DNA from: Glandiceps talaboti
Lineage: Eukaryota > Hemichordata > Enteropneusta > Spengelidae
Length of the DNA stretch: 20,000 nt
Assembly: GCF_964340395.1 (NCBI RefSeq)
Contig: NC_135567.1
Span: forward strand, 1,233,109-1,253,108
Direction of reading: 5' to 3'
Shown: positions 9,857 to 19,013 of the stretch, in pieces
Numbering within the stretch: the first letter of the stretch is position 1
Layout of the letters: each line of letters starts with the position of its first letter
Made by a program: the position numbers and the translations under genes
The notes under the pieces: generated by a model
What the model saw: only the letters and a program-made list of their open reading frames with translations
Told to the model about the DNA's origin: nothing
Database searches by the model: none

Positions 9857-12743
9857 TTGGTTTTAGTTACGATTCTGTCCTGTTTGGTTTTAGTTACGAT
9901 TCTGTCCTCATTGGTTTTAGTTACGATTCTGTCCTCATTGGTTTTAGTTACGATTCTGTCCTCATTGGTTTTAGTTACGATTCTGTCCTGTTTGGTTTTA
10001 GTTACGATTCTGTCCTGTTTGGTTTTAGTTACGATTCTGTCCTGTTTGGTTTTAGTTACGATTCTGTCCTGTTTGGTTTTAGTTACGATTCTGTCCTGTT
10101 TGGTTTTAGCTACGATTCTGTCCTGTTTGGTTTTAGTTACGATTCTGTCCTGTTTGGTTTTAGTTACGATTCTGTCCTGTTTGGTTTTAGTTACGATTCT
10201 GTCCTGTTTGGTTTTAGTTACGATTCTGTCCTGTTTGGTTTTAGCTACGATTCTGTCCTGTTTGGTTTTAGTTACGATTCTGTCCTGTTTGGTTTTAGTT
10301 ACGATTCTGTCCTGTTTGGTTTTAGTTACGATTCTGTCCTGTTTGGTTTTAGTTACGATTCTGTCCTGTTTGGTTTTAGTTACGATTCTGTCCTGTTTGG
10401 TTTTAGTTACGATTCTGTCCTGTTTGGTTTTAGCTACGATTCTGTCCTGTTTGGTTTTAGTTACGATTCTGTCCTGTTTGGTTTTAGTTACGATTCTGTC
10501 CTCATTGGTTTTAGCTACGATTCTGTCCTGTTTGGTTTTAGTTACGATTCTGTCCTGTTTGGTTTTAGTTACGATTCTGTCCTGTTTGGTTTTAGCTACG
10601 ATTCTGTCCTGTTTGGTTTTAGTTACGATTCTGTCCTGTTTGGTTTTAGTTACGATTCTGTCCTCATTGGTTTTAGTTACGATTCTGTCCTGTTTGGTTT
10701 TAGTTACGATTCTGTCCTCATTGGTTTTAGCTACGATTCTGTCCTCATTGGTTTTAGTTACGATTCTGTCCTGTTTGGTTTTAGTTACGATTCTGTCCTG
10801 TTTGGTTTTAGTTACGATTCTGTCCTGTTTGGTTTTAGTTACGATTCTGTCCTGTTTGGTTTTAGTTACGATTCTGTCCTCATTGGTTTTAGTTACGATT
10901 CTGTCCTGTTTGGTTTTAGTTACGATTCTGTCCTCATTGGTTTTAGTTACGATTCTGTCCTCATTGGTTTTAGTTACGATTCTGTCCTGTTTGGTTTTAT
11001 CTACGATTCTGTCCTGTTTGGTTTTAGTTACGATTCTGTCCTGTTTGGTTTTAGTTACGATTCTGTCCTCATTGGTTTTAGTTACGATTCTGTCCTGTTT
11101 GGTTTTAGCTACGATTCTGTCCTCATTGGTTTTAGCTACGATTCTGTCCTGTTTGGTTTTAGTTACGATTCTGTCCTGTTTGGTTTTAGTTACGATTCTG
11201 TCCTCATTGGTTTTAGTTACGATTCTGTCCTCATTGGTTTTAGTTACGATTCTGTCCTGTTTGGTTTTATCTACGATTCTGTCCTGTTTGGTTTTAGTTA
11301 CGATTCTGTCCTGTTTGGTTTTAGTTACGATTCTGTCCTGTTTGGTTTTAGTTACGATTCTGTCCTGTTTGGTTTTAGTTACGATTCTGTCCTCATTGGT
11401 TTTAGTTACGATTCTGTCCTGTTTGGTTTTAGTTACGATTCTGTCCTGTTTGGTTTTAGTTACGATTCTGTCCTGTTTGGTTTTAGCTACGATTCTGTCC
11501 TCATTGGTTTTAGTTACGATTCTGTCCTGTTTGGTTTTAGTTACGATTCTGTCCTGTTTGGTTTTAGCTACGATTCTGTCCTGTTTGGTTTTAGTTACGA
11601 TTCTGTCCTCATTGGTTTTAGTTACGATTCTGTCCTCATTGGTTTTAGTTACGATTCGGTCCTGTTTGGTTTTAGTTACGATTCTGTCCTGTTTGGTTTT
11701 AGCTACGATTCTGTCCTGTTTGGTTTTAGCTACGATTCTGTCCTCATTGGTTTTAGTTACGATTCTGTCCTGTTTGGTTTTAGTTACGATTCTGTCCTCA
11801 TTGGTTTTAGTTACGATTCTGTCCTGTTTGGTTTTAGTTACGATTCTGTCCTGTTTGGTTTTAGCTACGATTCTGTCCTCATTGGTTTTAGTTACGATTC
11901 TGTCCTGTTTGGTTTTAGTTACGATTCTGTCCTCATTGGTTTTAGTTACGATTCTGTCCTGTTTGGTTTTAGTTACGATTCTGTCCTGTTTGGTTTTAGT
12001 TACGATTCTGTCCTGTTTGGTTTTAGTTACGATTCTGTCCTCATTGGTTTTAGTTACGATTCTGTCCTCATTGGTTTTAGTTACGATTCTGTCCTGTTTG
12101 GTTTTATCTACGATTCTGTCCTGTTTGGTTTTAGTTACGATTCTGTCCTGTTTGGTTTTAGTTACGATTCTGTCCTCATTGGTTTTAGTTACGATTCTGT
12201 CCTGTTTGGTTTTAGCTACGATTCTGTCCTCATTGGTTTTAGCTACGATTCTGTCCTGTTTGGTTTTAGTTACGATTCTGTCCTGTTTGGTTTTAGCTAC
12301 GATTCTGTCCTGTTTGGTTTTAGCTACGATTCTGTCCTGTTTGGTTTTAGTTACGATTCTGTCCTGTTTGGTTTTAGTTACGATTCTGTCCTCATTGGTT
12401 TTAGTTACGATTCTGTCCTGTTTGGTTTTAGTTACGATTCTGTCCTGTTTGGTTTTAGCTACGATTCTGTCCTGTTTGGTTTTAGCTACGATTCTGTCCT
12501 GTTTGGTTTTAGTTACGATTCTGTCCTGTTTGGTTTTAGTTACGATTCTGTCCTCATTGGTTTTAGCTACGATTCTGTCCTGTTTGGTTTTAGTTACGAT
12601 TCTGTCCTGTTTGGTTTTAGCTACGATTCTGTCCTGTTTGGTTTTAGTTACGATTCTGTCCTCATTGGTTTTAGCTACGATTCTGTCCTGTTTGGTTTTA
12701 GTTACGATTCTGTCCTGTTTGGTTTTAGTTACGATTCTGTCCT
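9857..12743. repeat. Second copy of the 2,889-bp tandem segmental duplication
   Basis: This is the direct, head-to-tail partner of the segment at 6968-9854, in the same 27-bp register (107 whole units). The apparent identity of the copies, in an array whose neighbouring units otherwise vary freely at two or three sites, implies a very recent unequal exchange or replication-based duplication, or else an assembly duplication. Beyond 12743 the unit order no longer follows that of the first copy. Confidence 0.93.
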
Positions 12744-13538
12744 CATTGGTTTTAGCTACGATTCTGTCCTCATTGGTTTTAGTTACGATTCTGTCCTGTT
12801 TGGTTTTATCTACGATTCTGTCCTGTTTGGTTTTAGCTACGATTCTGTCCTCTTTGGTTTTAGCTACGATTCTGTCCTCTTTGGTTTTAGCTACGATTCT
12901 GTCCTGTTTGGTTTTAGTTACGATTCTGTCCTCATTGGTTTTAGTTACGATTCTGTCCTGTTTGGTTTTAGTTACGATTCTGTCCTGTTTGGTTTTAGTT
13001 ACGATTCTGTCCTGTTTGGTTTTAGTTACGATTCTGTCCTCATTGGTTTTAGTTACGATTCTGTCCTGTTTGGTTTTAGTTACGATTCTGTCCTGTTTGG
13101 TTTTAGTTACGATTCTGTCCTGTTTGGTTTTAGTTACGATTCTGTCCTGTTTGGTTTTAGTTACGATTCTGTCCTGTTTGGTTTTAGCTACGATTCTGTC
13201 CTGTTTGGTTTTAGCTACGATTCTGTCCTGTTTGGTTTTAGTTACGATTCTGTCCTGTTTGGTTTTAGCTACGATTCTGTCCTCATTGGTTTTAGTTACG
13301 ATTCTGTCCTGTTTGGTTTTAGCTACGATTCTGTCCTGTTTGGTTTTAGTTACGATTCTGTCCTGTTTGGTTTTAGTTACGATTCTGTCCTCATTGGTTT
13401 TAGCTACGATTCTGTCCTCATTGGTTTTAGTTACGATTCTGTCCTGTTTGGTTTTATCTACGATTCTGTCCTGTTTGGTTTTAGCTACGATTCTGTCCTC
13501 TTTGGTTTTAGCTACGATTCTGTCCTCTTTGGTTTTAG
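12680..13538. repeat. Distal segment with a duplicated 8-unit block and CTCTTTGG units
   Basis: A run of about eight units starting near 12680 is repeated 648 bp (24 units) downstream near 13328. Shared markers are TTATCTACG at 12808 and 13456 and CTCTTTGG at 12850/12877 and 13498/13525. The match fails on the left at 12661 against 13309 and on the right at about 12890 against 13538, so it is a block of about 215 bp and not a full 648-bp tandem duplication. CTCTTTGG appears only in these four units of the array. Confidence 0.85.
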
Positions 13539-13599
13539 TTACGATTCTGTCCTGTTTGGTTTTAGCTACGATTCGGTCCTGTTTGCTTTTAGCTACGAT

Positions 13600-14090
13600 A
13601 TTTAAACACTATTTGATGTTTACTATGGTTACATTGTCCAATTCTTGTAAAAGGTTCCCTTTTCATTCATATGTTGACACATTGCCCAAACCTTCAATTT
13701 TTAATAAAGTTTTGAGGAATAATACAACTTGTTTTGTAACAAAAAGACACGTGACAAACAAAATGAATCCGAATTTCAAATGATTCATGTCATATCGTAA
13801 GCAGATTTAAATAATCAGGAATACTTTCAATTTCAAACCTAGTATCACTTTACGTGAAGGCTAACAATAACAGGACACACCACAAACAAACAAACAAACA
13901 AAAAACAAACAGGCAAACAAACAATCAAACACACAGCGGCCGTAAGTTATGTCTACTTTGATTGAAAAGTGGTGGTCTTTTTTTTCATTCTGGTGACTAC
14001 CAGTATTATCTTGCTTACGGGGTACTGCAAGAGAGGCACCCACGTGTGGAATGTATCACGTGACATAACACAACACTAGTATTAGTATGT
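13600..14090. other. Non-repetitive spacer between the 27-bp and 31-bp arrays
   Basis: This is about 490 bp of AT-rich DNA. An AATAAA hexamer lies at 13703-13708; E-box hexamers CACGTG occur at 13748-13753, 14041-14046 and 14057-14062. A forward frame leaving the 27-bp array runs to a stop ending at 13783, and a 60-codon minus-strand frame covers 13861-14043, but the latter mostly translates the CAAA simple sequence as a Cys/Phe/Leu-rich peptide. Neither resembles a known protein. I see no gene here. Confidence 0.75.
13881..13935. repeat. CAAA-type simple sequence
   Basis: An imperfect run of CAAA tetranucleotides, interrupted by a longer A-run and by GG and T substitutions, ends in ACACACA. 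It accounts for the cysteine- and phenylalanine-rich minus-strand open frame over this region, which should not be taken as a gene. Confidence 0.93.
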
Positions 14091-14969
14091 GTCTCTAGTT
14101 GATGTGCCATCAGAGTCTAGGTGTACGTGTAAATGTGTTATCAGATTCTCGGTGTACGTGTAAATGTGTCATCACAGTCTAGGTGTACATGTAAATGTGT
14201 CAAGAGAGTCTAGGTGTACGTGTAAATGTGTCATCAGAGTCTAGGTGTACGTGTAAATGTGCCATCAGATTCTAGGTGTACGTGTAAATGTGTCATCACA
14301 GTCTAGGTGTACATGTAAATGTGTCAACAGAGTCTAGGTGTACGTGTAAATGTGTCATCACAGTCTAGGTGTACATGTAAATGTGTCAACAGAGTCTAGG
14401 TGTACGTGTAAATGTGTCAACAGAGTCTAGGTGTACGTGTAAATGTGTCATCAGAGTCTAGGTGTACGTGTAAATGTGTTATCAGAGGTTAGGTGTACGT
14501 GTAAATGTGTCAACAGAGTCTAGGTGTACGTGTAAATGTGTCAACAGAGTCTAGGTGTACGTGTAAATGTGTCATCAGAGTCTAGGTGTACGTGTAAATG
14601 TGTTATCAGAGTCTAGGTGTACGTGTAAATGTGTCATCAGAGTCTAGGTGTACGTGTAAATGTGTTATCAGAGTCTAGGTGTACGTGTAAATGTGTTATC
14701 AGAGTCTAGGTATACGTGTAAATGTGTCATCAGAGTCTAGGTGTACGTGTACATGTGTCATCAGAGTCTAGGTGTACGTGTAAATGTGTTATCAGAGTCT
14801 AGGTGTACGTGTAAATGTGTCATCACAGTCTAGGTGTAAATGTGTCATCAGAGTCTAGGTGTACGTGTAAATGTGTTATCAGAGTCTAGGTGTAAATGTG
14901 TCATCAGAGTCTAGGTGTACGTGTACATGTGTCATCAGAGTCTAGGTGTACATGTAATGTGTCATCAGA

Positions 14970-17188
14970 GTCTAGGTGTAAATGTGTCATCAGAGTCTAG
15001 GTGTACGTGTAAATGTGTCATCAGAGTATAGGTGTACGTGTAAATGTGTCATCAGAGTCTAGGTGTACGTGTAAATGTGTCATCAGAGTCTAGGTGTACG
15101 TGTAAATGTGTCATCAGAGTGTAGGTGAACGTGTAAATGTGTTATCAGAGTCTAGGTGTACGTGTAAATGTGTCATCACAGTCTAGGTGTACGTGTAAAT
15201 GTGTCATCAGAGTATAGGTGTACGTGTAAATGTGTCTTCATAATCTAGGTGTACGTGTAAATGTGTCATCAGAGTCTAGGTGTACGTGTAAATGTGTCAT
15301 CAGAGTATAGGTGTACGTGTAAATGTGTTATCACATTCTAGGTGTACGTGTAAATGTGTCATCACAGTCTAGGTGTACATGTAAATGTGTCAACAGAGTC
15401 TAGGTATACGTGTAAATGTGTCATCAGAGTCTAGGTGTACGTGTAAATGTGTCATCAGAGTCTAGGTGTACGTGTAAATGTGTCATCAGAGTCTAGGTGT
15501 ACATGTAAATGTGTCAACAGAGTCTAGGTATACGTGTAAATGTGTCATCACAGTCTAGGTGTACATGTAAATGTGTCAACAGAGTCTAGGTATACGTGTA
15601 AATGTGTCATCAGAGTCTAGGTGTACGTGTAAATGTGTCATCAGAGTCTAGGTGTACGTGTAAATGTGTTATCAGAGTCTAGGTGTACGTGTAAATGTGT
15701 CATCACAGTATAGGTGTACGTGTAAATGTGTCATCAGAATCTAGGTGTACGTGTAAATGTGTCATCACAGTCTAGGTGTACGTGTAAATGTGTCATCAGA
15801 GTATAGGTGTACGTGTAAATGTGTTATCAGATTCTAGGTGTACGTGTAAATGTGTCATCACAGTCTAGGTGTACATGTAAATGTGTCAACAGAGTCTAGG
15901 TGTACGTGTAAATGTGTCATCAGAGTCTAGGTGTACGTGTAAATGTGTCATCAGAGTCTAGGTGTACGTGTAAATGTGTCATCAGAGTCTAGGTGTACGT
16001 GTAAATGTGTCATCAGAGTCTAGGTGTACGTGTAAATGTGTCATCAGAGTCTAGGTGTACGTGTAAATGTGTCAACAGAGTCTAGGTGTACGTGTAAATG
16101 TGTCAACAGAGTCTAGGTGTACGTGTAAATGTGTCATCAGAGTCTAGGTGTACGTGTAAATGTGTCAACAGAGTCTAGGTGTACGTGTAAATGTGTCATC
16201 AGAGTCTAGGTGTACGTGTAAATGTGTCATCACAGTCTAGGTGTACGTGTAAATGTGCCATCACAGTCTAGGTGTACGTGTAAATGTGTCATCAGAGTCT
16301 AGGTGTACGTGTAAATGTGTCATCAGAGTCTAGGTGTACGTGTAAATGTGTCAACAGAGTCTAGGTGTACGTGTAAATGTGTCATCAGAGTCTAGGTGTA
16401 CGTGTAAATGTGTCATCAGAGTCTAGGTGTACGTGTAAATGTGTCATCAGAGTCTAGGTGTACGTGTAAATGTGTCATCAGAGTCTAGGTGTACGTGTAA
16501 ATGTGCCATCAGAGTCTAGGTGTACGTGTAAATGTGCCATCAGAGTCTAGGTGTACGTGTAAATGTGTCATCACAGTCTAGGTGTACGTGTAAATGTGCC
16601 ATCACAGTCTAGGTGTACGTGTAAATGTGTCATCAGAGTCTAGGTGTACGTGTAAATGTGTCATCAGAGTCTAGGTGTACGTGTAAATGTGTCATCAGAG
16701 TATAGGTGTACGTGTAAATGTGTCATCAGAGTCTAGGTGTACGTGTAAATGTGTCATCACAGTCTAGGTGTACGTGTACATGTGTCATCACAGTCTAGGT
16801 GTACGTGTACATGTGTCATCAGAGTCTAGGTGTACATGTAATGTGTCATCAGAGTCTAGGTGTAAATGTGTCATCAGAGTCTAGGTGTACGTGTAAATGT
16901 GTCAAGCGAGTCTAGGTGTACATGTAAATGTGTCAAGAGAGTCTAGGTGTACATGTAAATGTGTCAACAGAGTCTAGGTGTACGTGTAAATGTGTCATCA
17001 GAGTCTAGGTGTACGTGTAAATGTGTCATCAGAGTCTAGGTCTACGTGTAAATGTGTCATCAGAGTCTAGGTGTACGTGTAAATGTGTCAAGCGAGTCTA
17101 GGTGTACATGTAAATGTGTCAAGAGAGTCTAGGTGTACATGTAAATGTGTCATCAGAGTCTAGGTGGACGTGTAAATGTGTCAAGAGA
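14970..17188. repeat. Higher-order block A of the 31-bp array
   Basis: The block starts at a 25-bp short unit (14970) and includes the diagnostic variant GTAGGTGAAC at 15121, then CTTCATAATC, CACATTC and paired GGTATACG units. The same order recurs 2,219 bp downstream from 17189. The offset is 72 units less 13 bp, which matches one 30-bp unit (near 16831) and two 25-bp units (16854, 17189). Its first part, up to about 16700, is the portion shared with block B. Confidence 0.85.
16901..17154. repeat. Local 186-bp (6-unit) duplication in the 31-bp array
   Basis: The rare motif GTCAAGCGAG occurs at 16901 and again at 17087, 186 bp apart (6 x 31). In each case it is followed by units with TACATG and then GTCAAGAGAG. 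This is a small, recent tandem duplication nested in higher-order block A. Confidence 0.8.
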
Positions 17189-19013
17189 GTCTAGGTGTAA
17201 ATGTGTCATCAGAGTCTAGGTGTACGTGTAAATGTGTCATCAGAGTATAGGTGTACGTGTAAATGTGTCATCAGAGTCTAGGTGTACGTGTAAATGTGTC
17301 ATCAGAGTCTAGGTGTACGTGTAAATGTGTCATCAGAGTGTAGGTGAACGTGTAAATGTGTTATCAGAGTCTAGGTGTACGTGTAAATGTGTCATCACAG
17401 TCTAGGTGTACGTGTAAATGTGTCATCAGAGTATAGGTGTACGTGTAAATGTGTCATCATAATCTAGGTGTACGTGTAAATGTGTCATCAGAGTCTAGGT
17501 GTACGTGTAAATGTGTCATCAGAGTATAGGTGTACGTGTAAATGTGTTATCACATTCTAGGTGTACGTGTAAATGTGTCATCACAGTCTAGGTGTACATG
17601 TAAATGTGTCAACAGAGTCTAGGTATACGTGTAAATGTGTCATCAGAGTCTAGGTGTACGTGTAAATGTGTCATCAGAGTCTAGGTGTACGTGTAAATGT
17701 GTCATCAGAGTCTAGGTGTACATGTAAATGTGTCAACAGAGTCTAGGTATACGTGTAAATGTGTCATCACAGTCTAGGTGTACATGTAAATGTGTCAACA
17801 GAGTCTAGGTATACGTGTAAATGTGTCATCAGAGTCTAGGTATACGTGTAAATGTGTCATCAGAGTCTAGGTGTACGTGTAAATGTGTCATCAGAGTCTA
17901 GGTGTACGTGTAAATGTGTCATCAGAGTCTAGGTGTACGTGTAAATGTGTCATCACAGTATAGGTGTACGTGTAAATGTGTCATCAGAATCTAGGTGTAC
18001 GTGTAAATGTGTCATCACAGTCTAGGTGTACGTGTAAATGTGTCATCAGAGTATAGGTGTACGTGTAAATGTGTTATCAGATTCTAGGTGTACGTGTAAA
18101 TGTGTCATCACAGTCTAGGTGTACATGTAAATGTGTCAACAGAGTCTAGGTGTACTTGTAAATGTGTCATCAGAGTCTAGGTGTACGTGTAAATGTGTCA
18201 TCAGAGTCTAGGTGTACGTGTAAATGTGTCATCAGAGTCTAGGTGTACGTGTAAATGTGTCATCAGAGTCTAGGTGTACGTGTAAATGTGTCATCAGAGT
18301 CTAGGTGTACGTGTAAATGTGTCAACAGAGTCTAGGTGTACGTGTAAATGTGTCAACAGAGTCTAGGTGTACGTGTAAATGTGTCATCAGAGTCTAGGTG
18401 TACGTGTAAATGTGTCAACAGAGTCTAGGTGTACGTGTAAATGTGTCATCAGAGTCTAGGTGTACGTGTAAATGTGTCATCACAGTCTAGGTGTACGTGT
18501 AAATGTGCCATCACAGTCTAGGTGTACGTGTAAATGTGTCATCAGAGTCTAGGTGTACGTGTAAATGTGTCATCAGAGTCTAGGTGTACGTGTAAATGTG
18601 TCAACAGAGTCTAGGTGTACGTGTAAATGTGTCATCAGAGTCTAGGTGTACGTGTAAATGTGTCATCAGAGTCTAGGTGTACGTGTAAATGTGTCATCAG
18701 AGTCTAGGTGTACGTGTAAATGTGTCATCAGAGTCTAGGTGTACGTGTAAATGTGCCATCAGAGTCTAGGTGTACGTGTAAATGTGCCATCAGAGTCTAG
18801 GTGTACGTGTAAATGTGTCATCACAGTCTAGGTGTACGTGTAAATGTGCCATCACAGTCTAGGTGTACGTGTAAATGTGTCATCAGAGTCTAGGTGTACG
18901 TGTAAATGTGTCATCAGAGTCTAGGTGTACGTGTAAATGTGTCATCAGAGTCTAGGTGTACGTGTAAATGTGTCATCAGAGTCTAGGTGTACGTGTAAAT
19001 GTGTCATCAGAGT
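17189..19013. repeat. Higher-order block B of the 31-bp array
   Basis: This is a second copy of the variant order in block A, starting with the short unit at 17189 and GTAGGTGAAC at 17340. Compared with A it carries one additional unit (two successive GGTATACG units near 17810-17850), so later landmarks sit at +2,250 instead of +2,219. It also has CATCATAATC where A has CTTCATAATC, and TGTACTTG at 18151 where A has TGTACGTG. Confidence 0.85.

Larger units (their letters stand above)
1694..13599. repeat. Giant 27-bp satellite array, about 441 units
   Basis: A representative unit lies at 1726-1752; the key motifs are GTCCTGTTTGG, TTTTAGTTACG and GATTCTG. Taking CTGTTTGG as phase marker, the first unit is at 1699 and the last at 13579, a distance of exactly 440 x 27. 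Checkpoints at 4021, 4318, 4399, 4507, 8110, 10999 and 13456 are all in register, so I see no net indel. Variation is confined to few sites: TAGTTACG/TAGCTACG; CTGTTTGG/CTCATTGG; GATTCTG/GATCCTG (only before about 4260); rare TTATCTACG, TTCGGTCC, GGTGTTAG, CTGATTGG and CTCTTTGG. The plus strand is strongly T-rich (14 T, 3 A per consensus unit). Both edges are degenerate: the first unit lacks GATT, and the last carries TTTGCTTTT and breaks into ATATTTAAAC. A period divisible by 3 keeps three frames open, but none has an in-frame ATG within the array. Confidence 0.99.

Noticed and set aside
12680-13538. Second full tandem segmental duplication with a 648-bp offset
   Set aside because: Matching is limited to about eight units; the units between the two blocks do not match, so only a block copy is supported.
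4511-13783. 3,090-residue open frame, nearly all nonapeptide repeat, with a non-repetitive tail of about 60 residues
   Set aside because: No ATG start; the frame runs through the satellite and then by chance through the flank to a stop. The tail has no recognisable domain. The repeated hydrophobic peptide resembles stacked membrane segments only because of the T-rich composition.
13861-14043. 60-residue minus-strand open frame rich in Cys, Phe and Leu
   Set aside because: Most of the C-terminal half is the translation of CAAA simple sequence. It has no known domain, and the length is expected by chance.
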